A stretch of DNA of 64,000 nucleotides from G963556115 sp963678205 (GCA_963678205.1 OY782760.1:1860001-1924000), one strand, 5' to 3'; counted from the first letter of the stretch, positions 52,886 to 62,539 are shown. Translations and numbers: made by a program. The notes: a model not told the origin generated them from the sequence alone.

Positions 52886-53839
52886 ATGAATATTTGTTCA
52901 AAAAATATCTTGAAAGCTACCCTTATATTGTTTTTTTGTGGGTTACTGATTTTCGGGTTATTATTGTTAACAAAAAGGCATGAGCAATATGAGGTGAATG
53001 CGGACAAACATACTTGGGGGCTGATTGCTAATCAGCTAGATGAGTACTATTTCAAACATGTATTAAGTGAACTAAATTTTGTAACCGCATTAAAGGTTAT
53101 TCAGGCAGTAGAGGATACAAGTAAAAATAAAGAAGTATATGAAATATTGGAACTCCTGGTAGTTACTTTTCCTGGCTCAACTGCCTTTATAATGGATGAC
53201 AAAGGCACGGTGACTGTTAGTACTCCGTATAATGACAAAGGGGATAACTTTACTGGTGGTAATTTTGCATTCAGACCATATTTTAGTAGCTTGAATGAAC
53301 ATGAATATTTTGTCTATCCTGCTGTTGGAATGATTTCTAAAGAGAGGGGGCTATACTTTAGTAGAAAAATAGTTAGGGGTAGCAAATTTGTAGGGGCAGT
53401 AGTTCTTAAAATACAAATAGATGATATAGTTAGAAAACTTAAGAATGAAAATGGGGTTAACGTTGCATTAATGACCCCAGATGGGATAATTTTTGCTGCA
53501 AGTGACAATAAGTATGTATTTAAAACTTTTTTTAAAATTTCTGAAGAGCGTATGAAGGAAATAGACAATTCAAATCAATTTGCTGGAGAAAAAATAGAAA
53601 ACATCGGAGAAGTTGATCGTGATGTTTTGACAATTGATGATATCCCTTATACCTATGCTGTTATTAATGCAGGATATTCTGGCTGGAAACTGTTAATTTT
53701 CAAGGAAAAATCATATTACAAGTTGCCGTTATATGAATTTGTTCAATTTACTCTTGTAGCATTAGTAGCAATTGTTCTTACGTGTATTGTTATAATTATT
53801 TATAAATACTTCTATGGCGTTAAATCTGAAGATTTATAA
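52886..53839 (+). CDS. Membrane-bound Cache-domain sensor without output domain
   Basis: 317 residues: membrane helix 1 (ILKATLILFFCGLLIFGLLLL), a periplasmic domain (residues about 35-275) with Cache features (FPGSTAFIMDDKGTVTVST, NFAFRPYFSSL, GLYFSRKIVRGSKFVGAVVLKI, MTPDGIIFAAS), helix 2 (FTLVALVAIVLTCIVIIIYKY) and only about 13 cytoplasmic residues. Cache domains bind small metabolites. In known sensors such a domain is fused to a kinase or cyclase; here the output is missing, so it may act with the kinase gene downstream. GGAG precedes the start. Confidence 0.8.
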   Translation: MNICSKNILKATLILFFCGLLIFGLLLLTKRHEQYEVNADKHTWGLIANQLDEYYFKHVLSELNFVTALKVIQAVEDTSKNKEVYEILELLVVTFPGSTAFIMDDKGTVTVSTPYNDKGDNFTGGNFAFRPYFSSLNEHEYFVYPAVGMISKERGLYFSRKIVRGSKFVGAVVLKIQIDDIVRKLKNENGVNVALMTPDGIIFAASDNKYVFKTFFKISEERMKEIDNSNQFAGEKIENIGEVDRDVLTIDDIPYTYAVINAGYSGWKLLIFKEKSYYKLPLYEFVQFTLVALVAIVLTCIVIIIYKYFYGVKSEDL

Positions 53840-53938
53840 AAATTGTAATTTAGTTGTTCCCCTTCATAATAACTGTTAGTTGATGTTTTATTAGTCTTAT
53901 TTAAAATCTTCTTGTGTTATAGTATAGAGGAAATGAAT

Positions 53939-54499
53939 ATGAAACATAATAAAGTGATCAAACCTTTATTACTGGTTGTAGATGATGATCCAGAGACATT
54001 AGTAATGATTGATGAACTACTCAGAGATGAATATCGTATAAAGGTGGCAACAAGTGGTTCAAATGCAATTGACATAGCCAAGGATGAGGATATACCAGAT
54101 TTGATTCTTCTTGATATAATGATGCCTGATTTAAGTGGATTTGATACTTGCTGTTTATTAAAGGCGGATCCGGCTACAAAATCAATTCCCATTATTTTCC
54201 TTACAGCCAGTACTGATAATGACAGTGAGGTAAAAGGGTTGGAAATTGGAGCTGCAGATTTTATTAGTAAACCAATTAGACCTGCAATTTTAAAATTAAG
54301 AATTCATAATATTTTAAGGATGAAACAGCTTCAGAAGAGGATCGCATCATACGCGTTGATGCAAAAGAATAAGGTGGAAGAATTGAGTGTAAAAGCTGAT
54401 TCAGGGTTATCTTTGAAAGAGCATGTTGCCTTTTTGGAGGAGCAGTTAAAAACTTACAAGGACTCCTATGACAGATTTGTAGGGAGACATAAAAAGTAG
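53939..54499 (+). CDS. Single-domain response regulator with coiled-coil tail
   Basis: Receiver domain in residues about 10-130: LLLVVDDDPETLVMIDELL, phosphoacceptor Asp in LILLDIMMPDLSGFD, FLTAST, and Lys in ISKPIRP. The remaining 55 residues are helical and charged with no DNA-binding or enzymatic domain, so it signals by protein contact, perhaps within a phosphorelay with the downstream kinase. ATG at 53939 stands eight bases after GAGG. The kinase gene follows 60 bp later. Confidence 0.88.
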   Translation: MKHNKVIKPLLLVVDDDPETLVMIDELLRDEYRIKVATSGSNAIDIAKDEDIPDLILLDIMMPDLSGFDTCCLLKADPATKSIPIIFLTASTDNDSEVKGLEIGAADFISKPIRPAILKLRIHNILRMKQLQKRIASYALMQKNKVEELSVKADSGLSLKEHVAFLEEQLKTYKDSYDRFVGRHKK

Positions 54500-54559
54500 T
54501 TGCGATCAAAGACTACTCTGAGGTTTATCAATTCTTATATAAAGGATAAGGTGGCTACT

Positions 54560-57500
54560 ATGATAAAATATGTGAATTATCTAGTAATTCTTATCCTATC
54601 TTATGGTTTTATTTATACAGAATCTTTATGCAAGTGTTTCGCTGTTGATATTAATAATACAATAAGCTTTACAGATGATGATATAGACAGGACTAAAGGT
54701 TATCCAGATATTCTTATAGCTACAATGCCACTTTCTTTTATGGCTGAGTTGTTAGAAAATAATGATGATGTAATAGGTGCTGCGGAAGAATTGACGTGTA
54801 TTACTGAACGCGATGTATTAGATAGCATACAGTTTGGTAAAAAGATTGAAGATGTAGATAGTGATGAAGTATTAAGGCCAATAAGAAAAAAACTTCCGGT
54901 TTTAGCATCAATACACGATAAAAGTGTTGAGAGTACTTCAAAAGTGCAAAAAGATGAAATATTAAAAGGCACGCCTGAGCGAGATGCTGGTTTTACTTTA
55001 AATATTAGTTTGACAGATTTTGAAAAAAAATGGCTCAATGATAATAAAATTGTAAGAGTACCAATTATAGATAACGAACCATATTATTATTATAAAGATG
55101 GAGAACTTGCAGGTATATCTGTTGAGATTCTAAATCTGGTTGCTAATTCCATTGGAATGAATATTGAATATGTGCCATGTGGCTCGTGGGCAGAGCTTTA
55201 TGGTGGAATTAAGTATAATGATAAATTTGATCTTATCCTTATGTCTAATAAAACTAAAAGTAGCGAAAATTTTTTAGCATATAGTAATTACTATATTAAA
55301 ATTCAATCTGTAATAATTACGAGAAAAAATTCTCCTGAATATTATGATTTAACCGGGTTGCATGGAAAGACTATTTCGATAGAAAGAGGAACCGCATTCC
55401 AGGAGTATATGTTACGAGAGCACCCTGGGATTAACCAAAAGCTTGTGGGTAGTACCTTACAGGCTTTAGAAGATGTCAGTAAGAATTATGTTGATGCATA
55501 CATCGGTAGAAAAACGAAGGCTCAACGGCAACTCGGGAAGGTAAAATTAAATAATCTTCGTGTATTCTCTCCGGATAATTTAAATATTGATAAATTCTCT
55601 TTTGCCGTTCATAAAAATTATAAACCTTTAATTGAGATTATTAATAAAGGATTGAATGAAATTCCTGAAGTGGTAATGAAGGATATCTTTAAAGGAGATG
55701 CACGTGAGATCATAATAGATCAAAGTTCAGATAAGTTCATTGTTTATTTGGTATTTGGTGTTATTTTTATAGTACTTATAGTTACGGGATTATGGTATAG
55801 AGCTTTACATTATAAAGAAATTAAGGATAAGATTAAGCTTAGTAAAGAGTTAGAATTAAAGAAAAAAGAAGAAGAAGCACTGAGAAAACGAAGTGAAGAA
55901 CTTGAGGAGGAGGTTAGAAAGAGAACACGAGAAGTTAAGGCCGAAAAAGAGCGCTTTAAGTTGCTTTTTGAACGTTCTCCTGGTGCGTATTGTATTGTAG
56001 ATGGGTTGAAAATAGTAGAGTGTAATCCTGCTGCAGTTTCATTATTTGGCTACTCATCAAAAGAGGAGTTTTTGGCAAGAACTCCTGTTAGTAATTCTCC
56101 AGAATTTCAGCCTAATGGTATGAAGTCTGTGGATTATATTAAACAAAAAATTGAAGAAGCTATGACAAAAGGTTCCGGAGCTTTTGAATGTCTGCATTTA
56201 AAAAAAGATGGCAGTGAAATTTATTGTGAAATTCATTTTGCCTTGATTACTATATATGAATGTAATAAATTATTCTTAGTTATTCATGATTTATCAGAGC
56301 GTAAAAAATTTGAGAATGAACTTAAAGTAGCTAAAGAAACAGCTGAATCTGCGGCACAAACCAAGGCCGAGTTTTTAGCAAATATGTCACATGAGATAAG
56401 AACACCTATGAACGCAATAATAGGTATGGCTCATCTGTTGAGTATGACTGATTTAACACAGCGACAGAGTGATTATCTTGGTAGTATGCAATCATCTTCA
56501 AGGATGTTGCTAGGAATAATTAATGATATTCTGGATTTTTCTAAGATAGAAGCCAGTAGAATGAGTTTAGAGCAAACTGAGTTTAATTTGTTAGAAGCTT
56601 TAATGTCTATACGAGATATGCATGTCGCTAAAGCTGAAGAGAAGGGGCTTGATTTTATATTTGATTGTGCGGAAGTTGAAAAATTAAATCTTAAAGGTGA
56701 TTCATTAAGATTATCCCAGGTTCTTAATAATCTGATTAGTAATGCTATTAAATTTACAAACAATGGTATTGTTAGAGTATCAATTAAGCAGTTGGCAAAA
56801 ACTGGAAAGATGGTAACTCTTAAGTTTGAAGTTTGTGATGATGGAATAGGATTGAATGAGGAGCAAATTAAGGTTTTATTTAAATCTTTTTCTCAGGCTG
56901 ATGCTTCTACTACAAGAAAATATGGAGGGACTGGACTTGGATTAGCAATTTCTGAAAAAATAGTAAATTTGATGGGTGGCCATATCACTGTAAACAGTAG
57001 AGAATTTAATGGAAGTTGTTTTTCATTTGATTGTATCTTTGAATCGTTTTCTATTGAAGATACACAGAATATTGAGTTTGCTAGAGATTATAATATTGCG
57101 ATTGTCACTGATAGTGATGCGCTAATTTCTAAATTTAAAGGTGAATTGTTGCCTTTAGTGAATAGTCTTAAATATGTTAGAGGGCTTGAAGATTTAGACG
57201 CATATGATTGGACAAATATGAAAGTATACGATATCGTATTTGTTGATATAATACGACTTAGTATTAATGATATTGAAATACTGGAACGTAAAATATCGAA
57301 GTGTGATGGAGCTGTACTTATATTTATAACCTCTCAAAAATTGGTAGATTACTTATTAAAGTTTAATGATACGTCACTGGTTCGGACATTTTTTTATACG
57401 GAACTTATTGCGTCTATTATTACCAGTCACAAAGGAGGTAGTATGCTTGAATCCGAATCAAAATCTATTAACGAATTTAGTTCAAGTCTAGTATTAGATA

Positions 57501-58504
57501 ACTGTAACGCTAAAATTTTATTGGTTGAGGATAATATGACCAATCAAATGATAGCAAAAGAATTACTACGAGTTATGGGAGCAAGTGTGGCAGTTGCTGA
57601 TAATGGTGTTGAGGCAGTAGAGATACTAAATAAAGAGCTTTTTGATCTTGTACTTATGGATATTCAAATGCCTATTATGGACGGGTACTCAGCAACTCGT
57701 GAAATAAGGTCTAAGTATAGTGCAGAAGAGCTGCCTATTCTTGCAATGACTGCAAATGTTTTTCAAAAAGATATAGAAAAAGTTATAGAAGTAGGGATGC
57801 AGGCTCACGTGTCAAAGCCGATTGATCCTAAGGGCTTATGTGAGATGTTGAACAAGTGGTTGCCGAAGAATTCAAACAATTTAGACGGAATAGAGATAAT
57901 TGAGCAGGATAATACATTGATTACGGATGGACTATATAATATTGACGGGCTTGATGTTAAATTAGGCCTGGCTAATATTGCTTTCAAAGCGCAATCTTAT
58001 GTAAAAATATTAAAGTTTTTTGTGAATAGGGAGAGAGATATCATGAATAGGATTAAGAATTCTCTCAGTTCTGGGGATAGAGATGCAGCAATTAGATTCG
58101 CTCATACTTTGAAAGGAACAGGAGGTAGTCTGGGTCTTATAGGTATATCACATAAAGCTGAGGAATGGGAGCGGTTGTTAAAAGATGGAGCGTCTTGGGA
58201 TAATTTGGATCATTCCATAATAGATGATTTTAAGAAGATATGTAACGAAGTCACTAGGGTTACTCATAACTGGCGTATTGAACATGATGTTAGTTCTGAT
58301 ATTACTTTGTCAGATGAGGAGTTTGGCGAAAAAATATTAGAGCTCAAAATAGCTCTTGAAAAATCTGACACTGTATCACGTATAATTATAGAAGATCTTT
58401 TAACAACTTCTATAGCTAAATATCCGTGGCTGGAAGATGTTGATCTATGCATATCGCATTTTGATTTTTCTGGAGCGTTAATGATAATTGCTGAAAATAT
58501 GTGA
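54560..58504 (+). CDS. BvgS-like hybrid histidine kinase
   Basis: About 1314 residues in one relay protein. Order: signal/anchor (LVILILSYGFIYTE); an unassigned segment (30-130); a periplasmic type 3 solute-binding domain (about 150-385: VRVPIIDNEPYYYYKDGELAG, KTISIERGTAFQEYML); membrane helix (about 395-415); coiled coil; PAS (about 470-590); HisKA with His in FLANMSHEIRTPMN (about 609); ATPase with NLISNAIKFTNN, DDGIGL, TGLGLAIS; receiver with Asp in LVLMDIQMPIMDGY (about 1033); HPt with His in AHTLKGTGGSLG (about 1181). It senses an amino acid-like or small ligand. ATG at 54560 has AAGGTGG upstream. Confidence 0.92.
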   Translation: MIKYVNYLVILILSYGFIYTESLCKCFAVDINNTISFTDDDIDRTKGYPDILIATMPLSFMAELLENNDDVIGAAEELTCITERDVLDSIQFGKKIEDVDSDEVLRPIRKKLPVLASIHDKSVESTSKVQKDEILKGTPERDAGFTLNISLTDFEKKWLNDNKIVRVPIIDNEPYYYYKDGELAGISVEILNLVANSIGMNIEYVPCGSWAELYGGIKYNDKFDLILMSNKTKSSENFLAYSNYYIKIQSVIITRKNSPEYYDLTGLHGKTISIERGTAFQEYMLREHPGINQKLVGSTLQALEDVSKNYVDAYIGRKTKAQRQLGKVKLNNLRVFSPDNLNIDKFSFAVHKNYKPLIEIINKGLNEIPEVVMKDIFKGDAREIIIDQSSDKFIVYLVFGVIFIVLIVTGLWYRALHYKEIKDKIKLSKELELKKKEEEALRKRSEELEEEVRKRTREVKAEKERFKLLFERSPGAYCIVDGLKIVECNPAAVSLFGYSSKEEFLARTPVSNSPEFQPNGMKSVDYIKQKIEEAMTKGSGAFECLHLKKDGSEIYCEIHFALITIYECNKLFLVIHDLSERKKFENELKVAKETAESAAQTKAEFLANMSHEIRTPMNAIIGMAHLLSMTDLTQRQSDYLGSMQSSSRMLLGIINDILDFSKIEASRMSLEQTEFNLLEALMSIRDMHVAKAEEKGLDFIFDCAEVEKLNLKGDSLRLSQVLNNLISNAIKFTNNGIVRVSIKQLAKTGKMVTLKFEVCDDGIGLNEEQIKVLFKSFSQADASTTRKYGGTGLGLAISEKIVNLMGGHITVNSREFNGSCFSFDCIFESFSIEDTQNIEFARDYNIAIVTDSDALISKFKGELLPLVNSLKYVRGLEDLDAYDWTNMKVYDIVFVDIIRLSINDIEILERKISKCDGAVLIFITSQKLVDYLLKFNDTSLVRTFFYTELIASIITSHKGGSMLESESKSINEFSSSLVLDNCNAKILLVEDNMTNQMIAKELLRVMGASVAVADNGVEAVEILNKELFDLVLMDIQMPIMDGYSATREIRSKYSAEELPILAMTANVFQKDIEKVIEVGMQAHVSKPIDPKGLCEMLNKWLPKNSNNLDGIEIIEQDNTLITDGLYNIDGLDVKLGLANIAFKAQSYVKILKFFVNRERDIMNRIKNSLSSGDRDAAIRFAHTLKGTGGSLGLIGISHKAEEWERLLKDGASWDNLDHSIIDDFKKICNEVTRVTHNWRIEHDVSSDITLSDEEFGEKILELKIALEKSDTVSRIIIEDLLTTSIAKYPWLEDVDLCISHFDFSGALMIIAENM

Positions 58505-58536
58505 TAATTGTGAAGATACATATCATTGTAAATTTC

Positions 58537-58845
58537 TTGAATTTACTGTCTCTCATGAAAGTTTTTGCCGATTGATTACCGAAGACAAGAAGCATGGTGG
58601 AAAGTTGTTTCTGCCATCCATATAGTGCTTGGGAACGTGGCTGCAATGAGAATGTCAATGGGTTTTACACAGTATTTTCCAAGAGATATGGAACTGTTGA
58701 ATGTATAACAAGAGGAATTAAAAGCAGCAGAAAAGAATGTTGACAGTTGACAAAGAAAGATGCTAAAATTTAAAAGCCCGTTTGAACTATATAAACGGGC
58801 TTCGTAAAAATTGTAAGTGTTGCTGTTGCATTTAGAACTTGAATC
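58537..58845 (+). pseudogene. Internally deleted IS30 remnant
   Basis: Starts TTACTGTCTCTCATGAAAG, matching the IS30 copy at 61.87 kb (SHES), continues through EDKKHGGKLF, then jumps directly to the part encoding CH-YSAWERG-NEN-NG (58607 on), skipping about 370 bp of the intact copy. It ends with RxxxxNGLRK-like sequence and a degraded right inverted repeat (TTTAGAACTTGAATC, ending 58845). Frames are broken. A deletion derivative of the same element. Confidence 0.8.
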
Positions 58846-58977
58846 CAAGAAAGTTTGAGTCGACCATTGTGATAAAAATAGTTTTGTGACAGCATAGCCT
58901 ACTTATACACATAAGTTAAACTATCTTCTTTATTACAGTCTGTATTTGGTAAAATGAATAATAACAAGCTTGCAATA

Positions 58978-60324
58978 TTATTTGTGGCTGTTCGCGACAT
59001 TGACCTTGTTTATTTTGGATTTTCTGCGTCTTCTGCCTTTATTGGAAGATTGAGACTTGCTATTGCTTGGGGATGCTTCATTTTTATTAGCCCTGGCTCT
59101 TTTCTTCCTTGGCCTTCTAGGCTTTGAAGGTTCACCTTTAACCTTCCTAAGTTCTGCCATACCTTCCCATTCGTGAAGATTCAGGCTCATACCAATTGTC
59201 TTTTCGATAGAACGTATGGATGATTCTTCACCTGGACTGGCAAATGTGTACGCAGTACCACTAGCCATTGCGCGGGCAGTACGTCCAATACGATGTACGT
59301 AGTCTTCTGGGTGAAATGGAATGTCGTAATTGATAACGTGAGTTATACCCTTAACATCAATCCCTCGCGCTGCAATATCTGTTGCAACTAGAATATTACT
59401 CTGCCCGCTAGTAAATTTTTTGATAGCAGCAAGACGTTTATTTTGTGTGCAGCCACCGTGAATGGCTTCAGCACGGAACCCATTTGCTCGAAGTTTTTTG
59501 CTTACTCTGTCAGCGCGAATTTTTGTACGGGTAAAGACTAAGGTGCTGGTAACATCTTTTTTCTGTAGCAGTGTTTGAAGTAATTCACCTTTTCGCTCTG
59601 AGATAACAGGATAGACCCCTTGGGCGACATTTTTGGCTGTCGTAGATTGCGGCGCAATTTCAATACGAACAGGATTATTAATAAACATTCCTATTTTGCT
59701 TTGAGTTGCTTCTGGGAAAGTAGCGGAGAACAGCAATGTCTGACGCTGCTGAGGAAGATGCGAAAGAATACGCTTCATGTCCGGTAAAAATCCCATATCA
59801 AGCATGCGGTCTGCTTCATCCAGAGTAAAAACCTGCAAGTTTTTAAAATTAATATTGCCACGGTTGATATGATCAAGCAATCTTCCTGGTGTGGCAACAA
59901 CTATTGAAGGTTTGGCACGTAGACGTTTTGTTTGTGGACCTAGACCAACACCACCATAAATACAAGTGCAGGATAAAGTCAGGCTTTTGGCTAGTGGTTC
60001 TAGAACTTGATGAATCTGTTCTGCAAGCTCTCTTGTAGGGCAGAGCACCAGCATTTGGATACCTTTTAAGCGGTTTGCTGCAATTTTAGTTAAAGCTGGC
60101 AGACCGAATGCAAGGGTTTTTCCTGTACCTGTCTGGGCGATCGCTACGATGTCTTTACCAGCAAGAGCATGAGGAATTGCCTGTTCTTGGATGGGCATGG
60201 CGTTAGAAATTTTTTGGGAATTAAGCACACTAATACACTTTGAGTGTATGTTAAGTTCTTGAAATGATTTAATAAGATTCTCGTTCTTTCTTGTCGGAAA
60301 ATATACAAACCAGACGTCCGACAA
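58978..60324 (-). CDS. DEAD-box RNA helicase, RhlE type
   Basis: ATP-dependent RNA helicase for ribosome assembly or mRNA decay. Motifs: Q (PIQEQAIP), I (AQTGTGKT), Ia (PTRELAEQ), GG (YGGVG), Ib (TPGRLLD), II (DEAD), III (SAT), IV (TLVFTRTK), V (ATDIAARGID), VI (HRIGRTARA). The C-terminal 70 residues are Lys/Arg/Ser-rich. Start is unclear: family alignment puts it just before SFQELNIHSK (near 60270), but there is no ATG, GTG or TTG there; the only upstream start in frame is TTG at 60324, inside an inverted repeat. An ATT codon at 60264 after GAG is conceivable. Confidence 0.9.
   Translation of the reverse strand: MSDVWFVYFPTRKNENLIKSFQELNIHSKCISVLNSQKISNAMPIQEQAIPHALAGKDIVAIAQTGTGKTLAFGLPALTKIAANRLKGIQMLVLCPTRELAEQIHQVLEPLAKSLTLSCTCIYGGVGLGPQTKRLRAKPSIVVATPGRLLDHINRGNINFKNLQVFTLDEADRMLDMGFLPDMKRILSHLPQQRQTLLFSATFPEATQSKIGMFINNPVRIEIAPQSTTAKNVAQGVYPVISERKGELLQTLLQKKDVTSTLVFTRTKIRADRVSKKLRANGFRAEAIHGGCTQNKRLAAIKKFTSGQSNILVATDIAARGIDVKGITHVINYDIPFHPEDYVHRIGRTARAMASGTAYTFASPGEESSIRSIEKTIGMSLNLHEWEGMAELRKVKGEPSKPRRPRKKRARANKNEASPSNSKSQSSNKGRRRRKSKINKVNVANSHK
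60291..60324 (-). promoter_or_regulatory. Hairpin in the helicase leader or 5' coding end
   Basis: TTGTCGGA (60291-60298) and TCCGACAA (60317-60324), perfect 8-bp arms with an 18-base loop, at or just before the possible start codons of the helicase. It could hide or present the start region. Confidence 0.45.
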
Positions 60325-60573
60325 CGATAGGAAGGTAAATTAGTTCCTCATTGGTAGGTTATCTACAGAGGGTATAATTTATATTTAAAAATATATAATG
60401 TCATAATAAAATGCTAATAGACATTTTTTACTCTTTGATATTATATTTATTTGGGTAATGTTGTCAATGAGGTGTTTTTAATATTTTTTGCAGGGGAAAA
60501 CAGATATCTTTGTCAGCATTATCAGGGAATTGCACTCATTCAAGGTCCTATATCATATCTTAAAAATAATAGA

Positions 60574-61254
60574 TCAAAGATTCATATCTGGATATAGTTC
60601 TTTCACACATTCTGGGCATAGGGTATGTGTAAAATTAATCTCAGGATGTTTAGAAAGATAGGTTTCTAATAATTCCCAACTATTATCATTTTCTCGGATT
60701 TTTTTACAGTGGGCGCAAATTGGGATCATTCCTTTAAACTTTTTCAGATCATTGATATAATCGGTGAGGGATTTATTTTTGTCCCCCATTATTTGATTAA
60801 TATATAAAATCTGAAGGTGGAGTTCTATTATGTTTTTAAACTTAACCATTAATTTATCTATTGCAGGTGAAAAGGAATTTTCTTTATTATCAAGTATGCA
60901 GATAGTTCCAAAAGGTTCATGGTCTGGAAATGATAACGGGTATCCCAGGTAGGAAATCATGTTTAGTTTAATATCTGGATTATTGTTCCATTCTGAATCT
61001 TTCAGCGCATTTGGTATAATAAGTTTCTTTTGGGTTTTTATTACTTTTTCGCAATATAAGCCTGAATTATTAAAACGTTCATGAGCTCCTTTTGTGTAGG
61101 GATTGCCTGTAGTTTCACTAGTAACATATACTTCTATATTGTCTTCATCTAAACGCATAATTAGTGCTGCTGGAATATTTGCTATCTCTGCTAATAAGTT
61201 GATAATCTCTTGCCAGTCTTTTAGTACAATATCGGATACTAATTTATCACTCAT
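60574..61254 (-). CDS. GAF-domain protein with C-terminal zinc-binding motif
   Basis: Residues about 15-150 are a GAF domain (IPAALIMRLDEDNIEVY, GLYCEKVI, YLGYPLSFPDHEPFGTICILD). The last 45 residues, GMIPICAHCKKIREND, SWELLETYLSKHPE and HTLCPECVKELYPD, have a CX2C pair near each end and form a module I know from many proteobacterial sensors, where it follows GAF or PAS domains. No output enzyme is fused. ATG at 61254 follows AGAGG; it may be a redox- or metabolite-sensing partner protein. Confidence 0.8.
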   Translation of the reverse strand: MSDKLVSDIVLKDWQEIINLLAEIANIPAALIMRLDEDNIEVYVTSETTGNPYTKGAHERFNNSGLYCEKVIKTQKKLIIPNALKDSEWNNNPDIKLNMISYLGYPLSFPDHEPFGTICILDNKENSFSPAIDKLMVKFKNIIELHLQILYINQIMGDKNKSLTDYINDLKKFKGMIPICAHCKKIRENDNSWELLETYLSKHPEINFTHTLCPECVKELYPDMNL

Positions 61255-61302
61255 ATAGCCTCTTTTCAAAATTAAATTTAGCCTAAATTAGCATAACTTC
61301 TA

Positions 61303-61479
61303 ATGTTTTTTTTAGCAAGTGATTTTTTATTAAGTAAAGATAAATTTTTGCCTAGGCTGATGAGGATGATTAAACGTGAGCTTGCAGAGGCTGGTATCCC
61401 TTATGCGTCAATAAATGGTAAATTCAACTTCCATGCTCTCAGAAATATTGTGGATTCAAATTTCAAGTGCAACACTTGA
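61303..61479 (+). pseudogene. Tyrosine recombinase (integrase) C-terminal fragment cut by IS30
   Basis: The frame from ATG 61303 gives FLPRLMRMIKRELAEAGIP, then a short gap and KFNFHALRNI, the region around the conserved HxLR (here HALRN, usually HALRHTF) of phage- or transposon-type tyrosine recombinases. At 61453 the sequence runs into the IS30 left repeat and stops at 61477. Both the N-terminal and the final catalytic Tyr part are missing. Confidence 0.7.
61453..61478 (+). repeat. IS30 left inverted repeat
   Basis: GATTCAAATTTCAAGTGC followed by AACACTTG; pairs with 62511-62536. Confidence 0.85.
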
Positions 61480-61554
61480 GTTAAAAGAGAAATAGTAAGG
61501 TGGTCGATATATAGTTCGCCAAAACATATTATTTCAATTACTCAAGGAGAGCAT

Positions 61555-62504
61555 ATGAAAAAGGTATATCGCCACTTTACTTATGAAGATCGTACAGTTA
61601 CCAAAGTACTATTGCAAGAGAATAAAAGCTATTCCTACATAGCTAAAATCATTGGAGTACACAGGAGCACCATAAGTATGGAAATACTGCGTAATAGCGG
61701 TTACCGTGGATATAGGAATAAACAAGCTCAAAGAAATGCGACGAAACACAGAGAAATTCCTAGAACAAAAAAGCTTGACGAATATGTTATAAGGTTTATT
61801 ATCAAAAACCTACGACAGGATTTATCCCCTGAGCAAATTTCTGGTATTAGCAAAAAATGCCTTGGAATAACAGTCTCTCATGAAAGTATTTATCAACTGA
61901 TTCTTAAAGACAAAGAGCACGGAGGAAAGCTATATCTATACCTCATAATTAATGGGAAGCGTAAACTGAAGAGAAGGTGCAGAAGTACTGATAATAGAGG
62001 ACGAATCAAGAATGCGATCAGTATTGATAAACGCCCTAGAGCCATAGAAAGACGTAAGAGAATAGGTGATTGGGAAGCAGATCTAGTAAGTGGAGCAAAT
62101 AACAAAGGATACCTTGTAACCTTGCTTGAGCGTAAGAGCGGTTTTCTAAGGCTTAGGTATGTAAGAAATAAGTGTAGCGAACTTGTAAAAGGTGAAATAA
62201 TCCGTTTGCTCAGAAGCTTTAGAATTTACACGATTACGTATGATAGCGGTAAGGAATTTGCGGTTATGGCGATGTGAATGAAGTATTAAATAGTAAGAGC
62301 TTTTTCTGTCATCTGTACAGTGCCTGGGAGCGTGGTAGCAACGAAAATACAAACGGGTTATTAAGACAGTATTTTCCGAAAGATCGAGAGCTATTGAATG
62401 TAACTCAAAAAAGGCTCGAAGCAATAGAAAAATTGGTTAACAGTCGACCAAGAAAGAGACTAAGATTTAAAAGCACGGGTGAAGTACATAAACGGGCTTC
62501 GTAG
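61555..62504 (+). pseudogene. IS30-family transposase, frameshifted
   Basis: First part (61555-62277): helix-turn-helix SYSYIAKIIGVHRSTISMEI, then the DDE core with Asp in GDWEADLVSGANNKG and Asp in TITYDSGKEFA. Second part (from GTG-frame 62274 to 62504): SFFCHLYSAWERGSNENTNG, which holds the catalytic Glu, and the normal end. A one-base deletion near 62262 moves the third catalytic residue out of frame. AAGGAG precedes the ATG. No slippery heptamer was seen, and IS30 transposases are normally one frame, so it is most likely inactive. Confidence 0.85.
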
Positions 62505-62510
62505 AAAGTG

Positions 62511-62536
62511 CAAGTGTTGCACTTAGAATTTGAATC
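62511..62536 (-). repeat. IS30 right inverted repeat
   Basis: CAAGTGTTGC followed by ACTTAGAATTTGAATC; complement of the left repeat with about two mismatches. Confidence 0.85.
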
Positions 62537-62539
62537 AAA

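Larger units (their letters stand above)
61453..62536 (+). mobile_element. IS30-family insertion sequence, 1084 bp
   Basis: Bounded by imperfect inverted repeats of 26 bp: GATTCAAATTTCAAGTGC (61453 on, to 61478) and its counterpart ending ACTTAGAATTTGAATC (62511-62536), about 24 of 26 matching. Contains one transposase gene, frameshifted. Length is normal for IS30. No target duplication is seen; left flank is an integrase fragment, right flank an antitoxin-like fragment. Confidence 0.88.

Noticed and set aside
61555..62504. Programmed frameshift in the IS30 transposase
   Set aside because: No slippery heptamer or stimulator seen and IS30 transposases are usually a single frame; a one-base deletion is simpler.
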